A stretch of 37,878 bases of DNA from Ancrocorticia sp039812645 (GCA_039812645.1 JBDIAV010000021.1:1-37878), one strand, 5' to 3'; numbered from the stretch's first letter, positions 7,054 through 15,898 are shown. Translations and numbers: made by a program. Notes: generated by a model not told the origin, from the letters alone.

Positions 7054-8994
7054 ATGTTTGATACGCTCCTCGGGCTGATCGTCTTATTGATTTCTGCTGC
7101 TATCACAACGGCGATCATTCGGCGCCTTTTACTCGGTGTGGGATGGGTGCGTTCCTTCCTGGTCTCTCTCGTGGTGTTCAGCGTCAGCGTTCCCGTGACC
7201 AATTGGGCAGCCACTGCTCTAGGAATACTCAGCCCCGACGGGAAACTGGGTGTGGATGGGGGAGTGGCGCTGCTCTTTATGGTGCTGGTTTTCCTGTGGG
7301 TCTTTGTCCTCTCGCTCGCTGCACTAGTGGTGCTGGAATTGATTATTCCCTCGGGTGCGGTTCCCGGTCCTATTGAGGCTGTTCAAGGCATCCGGCTATG
7401 GGTGCGCAGAAATCGCCGTTATCTCTATTTGGCATGGATTGTGTCGAGTTCTGGTTTGGGACGGGCGCTGCGCCGCGGCCCTGAATCGCGCGAGTTTGGC
7501 GAGGCTCTGGTGCAGATGCTCAACCGCTCGGGGGTAACCTTCGTTAAGCTCGGGCAGATTCTCTCCACCCGCGCAGATATTTTGCCCGCTCCTCTTGTCG
7601 AGTCTCTTGCAGAACTGCAGGCAACGGCCGCCCCCGCGGATCCAGGGGAGATTCACAAGCTCTTGCGTGAAGAATGGGGTAAAGGGCCGGACGAGGCGTT
7701 TGCTGAGTTCGATATTGAACCGTTCGCTGCGGCTTCTGTGGCGCAGGTCCATCGGGCTCGGCTGCACGATGGAACGGACGTCGTCGTCAAAGTGCAACGG
7801 CCGGGAGCGCGTGAACAAGTACAGGTCGACTGCGACATTTTGCTGCGGTTCGCGCGAACCGCCGAGCGCCGGTTTGCTTGGGCGCGCTCCATGGGAATTG
7901 TTGCACTGAGTAGTGGGTTGGCAAAGTCGCTGACCGAGGAGCTGGATTACCGCCGAGAGGCCCAGAATACTGGGGCGGTTGGGACCGTACTTGCCACACA
8001 TCCAGCCCTGGTTGTTCCAGACATCGTTCGTGACTTGTCTAGCGAACGCGTCCTCGTGATGAGCCGATTGAAAGGCGCCTCTGCCGTAACTGCTGCTGAG
8101 CGCCTTGACCCTGACGTGCGAGCAACCCTCGCCTATGAGCTTCTTGCCTCGACGATTGAAGCGATCGTGGTTCACGGCGTTTTCCATGCTGATCTTCACC
8201 CCGGCAACATCATGTTGCTTGAAGATGACCGGTTAGGCCTCCTCGATTTTGGTGCCATTGGTGTGATCGACGCTGAAACTCGGCAACTACTGGCTACCCT
8301 GCTGCTCGCTCTTATTAATGACGACAACGTTTCCGCCACCACCGCATTGACAATGGCTTTTTCTGTCGACGACGACGTGGATCGCGCTCAGTTGCAGCGC
8401 GACCTGGGCCGAGCCATCACCCTCCTCGTGCAAACCCAGGAGGCCACAACGGCGGTATTTGGTGGATTCTTCGCGGTCTTACGTGACTACGGAATCACCA
8501 TTCCCGGTGATGTGGCGGGTGCTTTCCGTACTCTGACCTCGCTGGATGGCACTCTTCGCGCCTTCGACTCAAACTACGGACTCTTCCAGGGAGCCAAAGA
8601 AGTGCTCCCCAATATCGTTAAAGTGCTGGCCAATCCCGAGCGCTTGCTCAAGTTAACTGAAGCTTCGACCCTCACGCAGGCCGTTGTCGCCCGTCGAGTT
8701 CCGGCACGAATCGAATACATTTCGGATCAACTTGCCCGCGGAGAATTGACGGTTCGTGCCAGATCACTCTCTCATCCGGCGGACAGGGTATGGTTGCGGC
8801 GCCTGATGGACAACGTGGTGTCCGCGCTTTTTGCGGTGGTCGCAATCGCCTTGGCGGCGGTCTTTATGCTGGTGCCTGGTGGCCCGCAACTAACACCCAT
8901 GTTGACGGCGTGGGACCTGGTTGCGGCGTTGCTCGGATTTATTGGTTTGGTGTTGGCCTTGCGGCTGGTTATCGGCCTGTTTGCGAGGGAATGA
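7054..8994 (+). CDS. ABC1/AarF/UbiB-family atypical kinase, membrane anchored
   Basis: A 646-residue protein of the ABC1K (AarF/UbiB/ADCK) family, atypical protein-kinase-like ATPases often linked to quinone or lipid metabolism. Two to three hydrophobic helices occupy the first 110 residues. The kinase-like core carries the family KxGQ motif in FVKLGQILSTRADILP (about 170-185), an Ala-rich nucleotide loop AAASVAQVHRA, the DLHPGNIM catalytic-loop motif (about 380) and LLDFGAIG (the metal-binding DFG equivalent, about 395). Two transmembrane helices close the C-terminus. The ATG at 7054 is chosen over an upstream in-frame ATG at 6988 because AAGGGGAG precedes it. The gene stands alone, divergent from the ABC-F leader. 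Confidence 0.9.
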   Translation: MFDTLLGLIVLLISAAITTAIIRRLLLGVGWVRSFLVSLVVFSVSVPVTNWAATALGILSPDGKLGVDGGVALLFMVLVFLWVFVLSLAALVVLELIIPSGAVPGPIEAVQGIRLWVRRNRRYLYLAWIVSSSGLGRALRRGPESREFGEALVQMLNRSGVTFVKLGQILSTRADILPAPLVESLAELQATAAPADPGEIHKLLREEWGKGPDEAFAEFDIEPFAAASVAQVHRARLHDGTDVVVKVQRPGAREQVQVDCDILLRFARTAERRFAWARSMGIVALSSGLAKSLTEELDYRREAQNTGAVGTVLATHPALVVPDIVRDLSSERVLVMSRLKGASAVTAAERLDPDVRATLAYELLASTIEAIVVHGVFHADLHPGNIMLLEDDRLGLLDFGAIGVIDAETRQLLATLLLALINDDNVSATTALTMAFSVDDDVDRAQLQRDLGRAITLLVQTQEATTAVFGGFFAVLRDYGITIPGDVAGAFRTLTSLDGTLRAFDSNYGLFQGAKEVLPNIVKVLANPERLLKLTEASTLTQAVVARRVPARIEYISDQLARGELTVRARSLSHPADRVWLRRLMDNVVSALFAVVAIALAAVFMLVPGGPQLTPMLTAWDLVAALLGFIGLVLALRLVIGLFARE

Positions 8995-9094
8995 GTCGTA
9001 TTTTCAGACTACCTCCAGGTCCCATGGTAATTTTCGGCCGGTATTCACTATGATGTGATCTTCTTACATAGATATTTCTCCCCGTGGCTGATAA

Positions 9095-9134
9095 CATCGT
9101 TAAACAACGATGAATTGAAGGATGTCTTACATCC
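9095..9134 (+). promoter_or_regulatory. Two inverted repeats upstream of the CDF exporter (candidate operators)
   Basis: CATCGTT-AAAC-AACGATG (9095-9112) and GGATGT-CTT-ACATCC (9120-9134) lie side by side, 44-83 bases before the CDF start. A TATGAT -10-like hexamer occurs at 9050-9055. Both are perfect short palindromes in the expected leader, so they could bind a metal-sensing repressor or form RNA hairpins. No regulator gene is adjacent. Confidence 0.4.
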
Positions 9135-9177
9135 TGTTGAAGGGTGCCGGTGCGATCGGCCCATACAAGGAGTAGCC

Positions 9178-10131
9178 ATGGGAGCCGGGCATAACCACGG
9201 GCACAATCACGCTCACGTCCACGGGGAAGAAGGTGGACCGCAGGACAATCGTGCTCGGTTATGGCTGGCCTTTGGTATCACGGGCATTATTGTCATTGCC
9301 CAGCTTGTTGGTGCAATTGTTACGGGAAGCCTCGCGCTTCTTACCGACACTGCGCACGCGCTGACCGACGCGTCGGGCCTGCTTGTTGCCCTCGTTGCCG
9401 CGAATCTCATGATGCGCCCGGCTACCTCGAAGCGCACGTGGGGCTTCCGGCGTATCGAGGTTATCGCCGCCATGTTCCAGTCGGTTCTGCTGCTTGTAGT
9501 GGGAATCTATGCTGCGATTGAGGGTGTGCGCCGCCTCGTTGAGCCACCCGAGGTACCCGCTATGGAACTGCTGGTCTTCGGCATCATTGGCCTCGTTGCG
9601 AATGTCATTGCGATCGGCATCCTCTCGTCCGGGCGCAACTCCAACTTCAACATGCGGGCCGCGTTTCTCGAGGTTCTTAATGATGCCCTCGGTTCGCTCG
9701 GTGTGATTATCGCCGCGATTGCTATTGCCACGACCGGGTTCCAACGGGCGGATTCCATCGCGGGGCTTTTCATCGCGGCCCTCATTGTCCCGCGCGCTTT
9801 CAAGCTGATGCGCGAGACCGCCCGTGTGCTCATGGAATTCACGCCAGACGGGCTCGATCTCGATGAGGTTCGTACGCATATCTTGAATGTGGATCATGTT
9901 CGGGAGGTCCACGATCTGCACGCCTCCACTGTGGCCACAGGTCTTCCGACACTTACCGCCCATATTGTCATCGATGAGAAGTGTTTCCGTGATGGTCACG
10001 CCGCCGAGGTGCTCGCCAACCTCAAGGAATGTGTAGCTAAGCACTTTGACGTAACCATTCAGCATTCGACCTTCCAGATCGAGCCGCCCAGCATCCGCGA
10101 TCACGAGCCGGATTCGGTCCGCCACGAGTGA
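9178..10131 (+). CDS. Cation diffusion facilitator metal exporter (CzcD/ZitB-like)
   Basis: A 317-residue inner-membrane protein that exports divalent metals, probably Zn2+ or Co2+, in exchange for protons. It opens with a His-rich tail (GHNHGHNHAHVHGEE, residues 4-18), then six hydrophobic helices. TDTAHALTD in helix 2 and EVLNDALGSLGV in helix 5 carry the His/Asp residues of the transport site. The cytoplasmic C-terminal domain follows (from about residue 215). The ATG at 9178 is chosen because AAGGAG lies seven bases upstream and the His-rich stretch starts there; an upstream in-frame ATG at 9055 lacks these. It is convergent with the SGNH hydrolase, 16 bases away. The position of the His-rich tail suggests zinc, but the metal cannot be fixed from sequence. 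Confidence 0.93.
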   Translation: MGAGHNHGHNHAHVHGEEGGPQDNRARLWLAFGITGIIVIAQLVGAIVTGSLALLTDTAHALTDASGLLVALVAANLMMRPATSKRTWGFRRIEVIAAMFQSVLLLVVGIYAAIEGVRRLVEPPEVPAMELLVFGIIGLVANVIAIGILSSGRNSNFNMRAAFLEVLNDALGSLGVIIAAIAIATTGFQRADSIAGLFIAALIVPRAFKLMRETARVLMEFTPDGLDLDEVRTHILNVDHVREVHDLHASTVATGLPTLTAHIVIDEKCFRDGHAAEVLANLKECVAKHFDVTIQHSTFQIEPPSIRDHEPDSVRHE

Positions 10132-10147
10132 GTCCCGACGAAACCGC

Positions 10148-11302
10148 CTACCGTAGCCCCTCGAGCAACCCGCCCGGTGCGAGCGCGCGCTCAGAGAATC
10201 GTGCGCCGATGAGCTGGTGCGCCTCCGGACTCGGGTGAAGATTATCGGTGAGTGGCAGCGCGTCTGCGTCGGCCCCGCCATAGAGATCGGTGCCTTCGAG
10301 GTACAGCAGATGGGGATCGTCGGAGCGGTTTTCGACAACCTCCCGCATTGCCTCGCGCACCACCTGCAACGTCAATCGACCCAACGCGGTGTCCCCGGGC
10401 GTACCCATGGCCATGAAACGTGCCTGACCCGTCGTGAATGTTGAGGGGTCGAAGTTTCCCGGCCCGGGGGTGTCCTCGTGGATGCCGCAGTAGAGCGGCG
10501 ACATGAGGAGAATTGGGGTATCGGGATGCCCGTCACGAATGGTGTCGAGGAAACCGTGGAGAGCAGGGACGAAGACTCGGCGTCGCATCCCGTCGAGATT
10601 AACAATGTTGATCCCGAACTTCAGGGAGATGATATCCGCTTCCGTGTCGCGAATAAGGCGCGCCATAAACGGATCTACAAACGAACTGCCACCAAAACCT
10701 AGATTGACGAGGTCAAGATCAGCCTGACGCGCCACGATCGCGGGCCATGTTTCACTCGGTGCCGTGGCATTCGACCCCTGGCTAATCGAACTGCCGTGAT
10801 GAATCCACCGTGGGCGTGTGGTGGCCTCCGCCTCCACCGGCTGGTCAGAGCGCAGTTCAACAAGCTCGACCCCTTCGTTATGGGGAAGCCAGATCTCCAC
10901 ACTTTTCGTCTGCGGCTCTAAGCCGGAGACTGAGAGAACGTGGGATGGCCCAGTTTCTGCCGTCATCTGTCCGGTTTGAAGGTCGACGACGACGCCATCC
11001 CCGCCCGTTAACTGCTCACGCTGACGAAGCGTACCGTCCACATAAACGTCAAGGACGCCGCGCGGACGCTCGACCCCTTGATAGGCCACGTATGCGGGGT
11101 GGGTGACGAGCTCGATGCGGGTCGCCGTCGTCCTCAAACGAAGGCGAGCGCCAGCGGGCTGCACTTCCATCGATAAAAGTTGATTCTCGGGGAACTGCTG
11201 CCGGACCCAGCTGGGGAGGCGGTGGGGGCGAACTCCGCGTGCGGTCGGTTCGAGTTCGCTGATTCCCTCAACGATGTTTGTGGTGAGTGGGGTGGTGATC
11301 AT
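10148..11302 (-). CDS. SGNH/GDSL-family hydrolase
   Basis: A 384-residue putative esterase. An N-terminal beta-rich domain (about 1-165) is followed by the SGNH hydrolase fold. Block I is HHGSSISQGSNA (about 168-179, nucleophile Ser in GSS), block II is LGFGGSSFVDP (about 200), block III is SLKFGINIVN with the conserved Asn (about 228), and block V is DNLHPSPEAH (about 360) supplying the Asp-His pair. No signal peptide is seen, so it is probably cytoplasmic. Its start overlaps the stop of the upstream TetR gene by four bases (ATGA), so the two are translationally coupled and the TetR protein probably controls it. The substrate is unknown. Confidence 0.88.
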   Translation of the reverse strand: MITTPLTTNIVEGISELEPTARGVRPHRLPSWVRQQFPENQLLSMEVQPAGARLRLRTTATRIELVTHPAYVAYQGVERPRGVLDVYVDGTLRQREQLTGGDGVVVDLQTGQMTAETGPSHVLSVSGLEPQTKSVEIWLPHNEGVELVELRSDQPVEAEATTRPRWIHHGSSISQGSNATAPSETWPAIVARQADLDLVNLGFGGSSFVDPFMARLIRDTEADIISLKFGINIVNLDGMRRRVFVPALHGFLDTIRDGHPDTPILLMSPLYCGIHEDTPGPGNFDPSTFTTGQARFMAMGTPGDTALGRLTLQVVREAMREVVENRSDDPHLLYLEGTDLYGGADADALPLTDNLHPSPEAHQLIGARFSERALAPGGLLEGLR

Positions 11303-11880
11303 GAGAGTGATCCTTCGTGGGGCCAGGAGTGCAGAGCGCGGTCAAGGGCGGCGATTGCCGCCTTCCATGAGGCATTCTGTGAGTCGGAGCGGTGTGCGAA
11401 AGCGTCTATGTGCGAGAGGGTAAGAAAACCATTGATGGTGGCGCTGACAAAACGGACGCCGTGGACGAGGTCTGACTCGGGTAACGGGTAGCCGCGCAGC
11501 ACAGCGAGGATGAAGGTGGCGATACGTTCTGCCTCCGGAGAACGGACCACCTCGGGCGGTGCGGCTTGCTGCAGGATCGCCCATGTGCCGGGTTGCTCGA
11601 TAGCGAGTGAGCGGTGGGCGTCGGCGAGGGCAATGAGAGCTTCGGTACTGGCACGCCCGGCAACGTCGTGCGATACTCTCTCGGCAAGTTCATTCAAGGC
11701 GAGCTTGTGGATGCCAGCAAAGAGGCTATCCCGGTCGCGCACGTGTGAGTAGAGGCTTGCGGGGCGAACTCCGAGCTTACGTGCTACCGACGAAACGGTG
11801 ACAGCTTCCAGGCCTTCGTTGTTTGCGAGGGCGAGGGCTTCTGAAAGAACAACCTGCTCGTTGATATTGGCTCGGGGCAT
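11299..11880 (-). CDS. TetR-family transcriptional regulator of the SGNH hydrolase operon
   Basis: A 193-residue repressor. The N-terminal helix-turn-helix is plain (LSEALALANNEGLEAVTVSS then VARKLGVRPASLYSHVRDRDSLF, about residues 12-55). The C-terminal ligand domain resembles the WHG-type TetR C-terminus. The ATG at 11880 (MPRANINEQVV) is chosen because the TetR domain starts right after it, although the frame is open further upstream. No ribosome binding site precedes it, while TAGATT lies seven bases upstream, so a leaderless transcript is likely. A 45-bp palindrome lies 16 bases upstream, the expected position for autoregulation. Confidence 0.9.
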   Translation of the reverse strand: MPRANINEQVVLSEALALANNEGLEAVTVSSVARKLGVRPASLYSHVRDRDSLFAGIHKLALNELAERVSHDVAGRASTEALIALADAHRSLAIEQPGTWAILQQAAPPEVVRSPEAERIATFILAVLRGYPLPESDLVHGVRFVSATINGFLTLSHIDAFAHRSDSQNASWKAAIAALDRALHSWPHEGSLS

Positions 11881-11895
11881 GGGAAGTAATCTACA

Positions 11896-11940
11896 CCCTC
11901 TAGGTAGATTCCTACAAGTTATAGGAAACTGCCTAGAGGG
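11896..11940. promoter_or_regulatory. 45-bp palindrome, probable TetR operator
   Basis: The two 22-base arms around a central G match at 19 of 22 positions. The left arm begins CCCTCTAGG, has TTCCTA in the middle, and is mirrored by TAGGAA and CCTAGAGGG. It lies 16 bases upstream of the TetR start and covers the promoter region (TAGATT at 11888-11893 and TATAAC within the palindrome, both on the minus strand). It probably binds the TetR protein encoded next to it. Confidence 0.75.
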
Positions 11941-11990
11941 TGACGGAATGTATCTGTATAACAATTGCGATTGCTGCTGGGAAGTGGGGC

Positions 11991-13661
11991 CTACGCCGTG
12001 ATGAGATCGCGCCGTCGGAAACCAAGGGCACCCACCAGGAAGGCGGCAGCCGAGAGAGCGGCAAGAGCTGCGAATGAGCTCCATGAAATCTCAGCACCGG
12101 GATATTGCCCGACGTGCGAGAACGGGGAGAAATCCTGCCACGGAGACCCAAGTTGAAGCATCTGGCCGAACAGGCTCATGAATGCGCCGTAGCCAAACAG
12201 CACCCACACTGCCCCGACAGCTCGCGGAAGGAACCCGTAGAGAGCGACGGCAACACCCAGTAACAGCCATGCTGGTGCTACCTGAATGATGTGGCCAAGC
12301 ACTGTTTCCCCATAGAGCTGCCAGTCACCCACGCCGCTGATTGCTGCCCCCGCCGCGGTACCGACTCCGGCCAGAGTCATGAGGATGAGTGAGCCGACGG
12401 CGCTCACAGTGGTCCAGGCTGCGAGCCACTGGAAGCGCCCCACGGCCGCCGAGAGAACCGGCTCAGTACGCGTGCCTTGTTCTTCGGTTTTGAGGTACTG
12501 GATTGAGAGGATGGCGTATACCGCCACCATAATGCCGAAATAAAGTCCCATGAATCCGAGATAGCCGTCGAGCAGCCCTCCGGATCCGCCCATGAGCTGG
12601 GCGATCTCCGGTGGCAGGTCGTCCATGGCTTCGAGCATGGGCTGGGAGAATGCACCGAGGACAATTCCCAGGAGGAAGAGTGAAACGGACCAGCCGATAA
12701 GTGAGGGCCGCTGCAACCGGTACGCGAGTGCCAGGGGATTCCCGAGCCAACGTGGTGCCCGTGGTGATCCAAGCCGCTCAGAGAAAATGCCCGATCCAAG
12801 ATCACGGCGATCAAGCAGTCGATAGGCGAAGGACACGAGTACAGCAGTTAACACCAACGAGTACACGAGCGGCCACCAGCGATTGAGTACAAGAGGTGCA
12901 GTTTGCTGGGACCATCCGAGCGGGGAAAGCCATGAGAGCCACGTGAGATTGCCATGCTGGATGGCGGACATATCCCCCAAGCCTCGAATAACGAAAGCGA
13001 TAGCGAGAACGATTCCTGCGATACCGGAACCGGTTCGAGAGTATGGGGAAAGCTGGGCCGTTATGGCGGCGACCCCGCCAAAGACGAGCCCCGCTGCTCC
13101 CACACTTGTACTGAAGAGCAACACGGGACCAAGAGAATCCGGCCGCGCCTCGGAAAAATAAAACGCGCCAGCGACGGCGAAAGACGTAAGAATGTTCATG
13201 GCCGCAACCACGATGAGTGTCGCTGTGAGCTGTGCATGCCGCCCTACCACGTTGGCGCGTATTAGCTCGGCCCGTCCGGTTTGCTCCTCAATCCGGGTGT
13301 GACGGGATATCGTCGTTATGCTCATGAGTGCGGTAGCAAGCATTATGTAGAGCCCATAGATGCCCACGATGATGAGGGGGACGCTAATGTGCTCGAAGCC
13401 ATATCCGGGCCCACCGATAAGCCCCATGATGGGGTTCGAGGCCATGATGGCGAAGCTCTGCATCGTGGTGTCATCAAGGATGAATCCGATGGCATTGGAG
13501 ACATAAACCACGAGCATTGTGATCCCGAGAACCCACGCGGGAAAGCGAATGCGATCGCGGTGCAGGATAAACCGAAGAAGGTCCATTGTGCCTGTAAAAG
13601 CATTGGATTGGGCTGGGGTTGTCCCTGCCGCACGGAGGCGAGGCGCCGTCGTCGTACTCAT
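11991..13661 (-). CDS. ABC exporter permease (polyketide-antibiotic exporter type)
   Basis: A 556-residue membrane protein with about twelve hydrophobic helices arranged as two similar halves (each has a segment near RTGRAELI / GTRTEPVLSAAVGR, typical of this permease group, COG3559-like). Such permeases pair with a DrrA-type ATPase to export hydrophobic drugs or lipids. The gene overlaps the upstream ATPase gene by four bases, so the two subunits are coupled. The ATPase is preceded by a TetR gene on the same strand. The downstream TetR-SGNH operon is separated by the 45-bp palindrome. The substrate is not known. Confidence 0.88.
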   Translation of the reverse strand: MSTTTAPRLRAAGTTPAQSNAFTGTMDLLRFILHRDRIRFPAWVLGITMLVVYVSNAIGFILDDTTMQSFAIMASNPIMGLIGGPGYGFEHISVPLIIVGIYGLYIMLATALMSITTISRHTRIEEQTGRAELIRANVVGRHAQLTATLIVVAAMNILTSFAVAGAFYFSEARPDSLGPVLLFSTSVGAAGLVFGGVAAITAQLSPYSRTGSGIAGIVLAIAFVIRGLGDMSAIQHGNLTWLSWLSPLGWSQQTAPLVLNRWWPLVYSLVLTAVLVSFAYRLLDRRDLGSGIFSERLGSPRAPRWLGNPLALAYRLQRPSLIGWSVSLFLLGIVLGAFSQPMLEAMDDLPPEIAQLMGGSGGLLDGYLGFMGLYFGIMVAVYAILSIQYLKTEEQGTRTEPVLSAAVGRFQWLAAWTTVSAVGSLILMTLAGVGTAAGAAISGVGDWQLYGETVLGHIIQVAPAWLLLGVAVALYGFLPRAVGAVWVLFGYGAFMSLFGQMLQLGSPWQDFSPFSHVGQYPGAEISWSSFAALAALSAAAFLVGALGFRRRDLITA

Positions 13662-14587
13662 GAGAGATGTCCGTTCAACTCGTCCCCGTAATGGCGCAGC
13701 AGCAACTGCTCAAGAGTTGGGGGAGTGGCGTTGATGGCGTGGATGTCGCGCCGTGCCAACTCGCGCATCACCTCGGGAAGCTGTGCCGTATCCACGTTCA
13801 AGCTGGTCTGTTTGCCCTCGGGGTGAAGATCGTGGACGCCGTCCCATCCGGCAAGGTCGGCGAGGGGCTGGGTGGTGGTCACCGTGACGGTGGTGCGCCC
13901 CAGGTGACGCAGGTCCGTGAGCGAGCCGGTTTCGACGATCTTGCCCTTACGGACAATAGAGATGCGATCGGCGAGAACCTCCACTTGGGCGAGGATGTGG
14001 CTGGAAAGCAAGACGGTGTGCCCGGCCTCCTTCACCTCGCGAATGCATTCCTGGAACACCGCTTCCATGAGTGGGTCGAGGCCAGCGGTAGGTTCGTCCA
14101 GTAGAAGAAGCTCGACGTCGGAGGCAAGCGCTGAAATAAGCGCCACCTTCTGCCGGTTGCCCTTGGAATAGGTGCGCCCCTTCTTGCGCGGATCGAGATC
14201 GAAGCGCTCGATAAGCTCGTCGCGCTTCTTGACGTTGACCCCGCCGCGTAGCCGCGCAAACAGGTCAATCGCCTCGCCTCCGGTAAGATTTGGCCATAGC
14301 TCCACGTCGCCTGGAACATAGGCGAGGCGCCGATGAAGGGCGACGGCGTTATGCCACGGGTCCGCTCCAAATAGGCGGACGGTGCCGCCGTCGTGGCGAA
14401 GAATCCCCAATAAAATCCGTATGGTAGTGGACTTGCCTGCGCCGTTGGGACCGAGGAAGCCGTGCACTTCTCCTGGCTCTATGCCAAGGCTGAGGCCCCG
14501 AAGTGCCTCGACTTTGCCGAAGTTTTTGGTGACATTCTGGAGATCAATGACGGGGGTTGAGTTCCCCGAAGCGAGGTGGGCGGGCAT
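13658..14587 (-). CDS. ABC exporter ATP-binding protein (DrrA/CcmA type)
   Basis: A 309-residue ATPase subunit. Walker A is GPNGAGKSTT (about 48-57), the Q-loop region RLAYVPGDVELWPNLTGGE follows, the signature is SKGNRQKVALISAL (about 141-154), which departs from LSGGQ, and Walker B is LLLLDEPTAGLDP (about 160-172). The C-terminal 90 residues form the accessory domain common in drug-export ATPases of this type. The ATG has GAAAGGG ten bases upstream. It heads the coupled ATPase-permease pair and lies 153 bases after the TetR gene on the same strand. Confidence 0.92.
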   Translation of the reverse strand: MPAHLASGNSTPVIDLQNVTKNFGKVEALRGLSLGIEPGEVHGFLGPNGAGKSTTIRILLGILRHDGGTVRLFGADPWHNAVALHRRLAYVPGDVELWPNLTGGEAIDLFARLRGGVNVKKRDELIERFDLDPRKKGRTYSKGNRQKVALISALASDVELLLLDEPTAGLDPLMEAVFQECIREVKEAGHTVLLSSHILAQVEVLADRISIVRKGKIVETGSLTDLRHLGRTTVTVTTTQPLADLAGWDGVHDLHPEGKQTSLNVDTAQLPEVMRELARRDIHAINATPPTLEQLLLRHYGDELNGHLS

Positions 14588-14740
14588 GATGTATCCCTTT
14601 CATGAACAAATTTGGTAAAAATGGGTGCCGTCGTTCTCACCGAAGGCATGGGGTGGTGAAGTGAAACCGCAGGCGCGTCTGAATTATGCGCGCCAGAATC
14701 GTAGGCGCAAGAAGCTGTGGCTTCGGCGCCGGATGGAATG

Positions 14741-15391
14741 CTATCCCTCCGCGGGCGGATCGCCGCGATAAAGCATGTACTCATCGAGCATCGTGCTCCG
14801 AGTGAGTAGGCCTTCGGTGTAAAGCTCCAGTGATGCCTGCAAGAGGCCTTCTTCCATATCGACCCAGAACTTGGTGTCAACGTCCGACAAGTCCTTGTTA
14901 CTGAGAACCAAGGACTGAAAAATCCATCCGATGGACATTCCAATCACCAGTTTGACGCGGAGATCTTCATTCTGTGACGGTTTGATATGCCCTGCCTCGA
15001 TGCCCTCTTTCATCCAGTCCAGGGCGTGCGTGTGCATTTCTGTGAGCATGTGGCGGGTCATCGCGCCTCCTTCGAACAGGGTGCGCACAAAGTAGTGGAG
15101 AATTGGTTGTAATTCGTCGAAGGAAGCCATGTGGGAGAGGATCGTGCCGCGCAGGTCCTTGGATTGCATCACGGCACTCTTGGACACTCCGACGATGTCA
15201 AGAACGCGTTCGTCGCAGGCTTCGCGGAGCCCTTCTTTCGACGAGAAATGTTTGATGATGAGGGCTGCGCTGACATCGGCGTCCGCAGCAATTGACCGCA
15301 ACGAGGAGCGAAATCCGTGTGTGCCGAATCGTGCAATCGCGGCGGTGAGGATTCGTTCTCGTGTGTCTGGTGGTTCCTCTGGTGAACGCAT
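14741..15391 (-). CDS. TetR-family regulator of the ABC exporter
   Basis: A 216-residue TetR protein. The DNA-binding domain is at the N-terminus (RERILTAAIARFGTHGFRSS, then LRSIAADADVSAALIIKHFSSKEGLREACDERV, residues 11-65). The C-terminal domain resembles those of regulators of drug exporters (TetR_C of the PA14_3xxx/AefR type cannot be fixed by eye). The start codon lies inside a 37-bp palindrome, and TTGCGG-17 bp-TACTCT ends six bases before the ATG, so the mRNA is probably leaderless and self-repressed. It is followed on the same strand by the ABC exporter genes, its likely target. Confidence 0.9.
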   Translation of the reverse strand: MRSPEEPPDTRERILTAAIARFGTHGFRSSLRSIAADADVSAALIIKHFSSKEGLREACDERVLDIVGVSKSAVMQSKDLRGTILSHMASFDELQPILHYFVRTLFEGGAMTRHMLTEMHTHALDWMKEGIEAGHIKPSQNEDLRVKLVIGMSIGWIFQSLVLSNKDLSDVDTKFWVDMEEGLLQASLELYTEGLLTRSTMLDEYMLYRGDPPAEG

Positions 15392-15417
15392 GTTTATAGA
15401 GTAAACGCGTGTTCACC
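15381..15417. promoter_or_regulatory. 37-bp palindrome over the TetR start codon
   Basis: The arms GGTGAACGCATGTTTA and TAAACGCGTGTTCACC match at 13 of 16 mirrored positions, with perfect outer GGTGAAC/GTTCACC and inner TTTA/TAAA blocks. The palindrome includes the ATG of the TetR gene (15389-15391) and the likely -10 hexamer. It is the expected self-operator. Confidence 0.7.
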
Positions 15418-15448
15418 ACACCGCAATACCCTTCGAGGGTTTACTGGC

Positions 15449-15796
15449 TTACGAAGCGTGAGCGATGGCGTCAGCGAGTACGTGCGCGTGGGACCGCTCC
15501 ACGTCTTTTGCAGCTATAAGCAGCGTTAACGTGCCGTGACAGGCCTTCTCTGCGAGGGTGGCGACGGCAGGATTTCCATCCAGTTCTGCCGCATAACGCG
15601 AGCGGAATTCGGCGTCGTCAATGTCGCCGTGGTGCCAAGCCTTCCGTAACTCAGCTGAGGGAGCGACATCCTTGCCCCATTCATCCATGACGAGGTCCGC
15701 CTTGGCTACCCCGCGTGGCCAGAGCCTGTCGACAAGGATGCGGTAGCCGTCCTCGGGAGTGGCGTCCTCGTATACGCGCTTGATCTTGATGTCCAT
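15449..15796 (-). CDS. DUF488 family protein
   Basis: A 115-residue soluble protein of the DUF488 family (YeaO-like), of unknown function. Family landmarks are RILVDRLWPRGVAKADL (residues 20-36), the Trp/Lys-rich middle WGKDVAPSAELRKAWHHGD and LTLLIAAKDVERSHAHVL at the end. The ATG at 15796 is chosen over longer frames because a near-perfect ribosome binding site (AGGAGGG) precedes it. It stands alone with a TetR gene on one side and the HAAS gene on the other, all on the minus strand. Confidence 0.9.
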   Translation of the reverse strand: MDIKIKRVYEDATPEDGYRILVDRLWPRGVAKADLVMDEWGKDVAPSAELRKAWHHGDIDDAEFRSRYAAELDGNPAVATLAEKACHGTLTLLIAAKDVERSHAHVLADAIAHAS

Positions 15797-15898
15797 CGTC
15801 CCTCCTGGAAGAGCAGATCTTTCTCCGATCCTGCCACCGCTGGGCGAGTTTAGCGAGGGTGTTGACTGATCGGTCCGGGAAGGTCTAGGAACTTGTTT

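Noticed and set aside
9259..10338. A 359-codon open frame on the minus strand opposite the CDF exporter
   Set aside because: It lies antisense to a gene with clear membrane helices and metal motifs, has no recognisable domain, and is a mirror of its codon bias.
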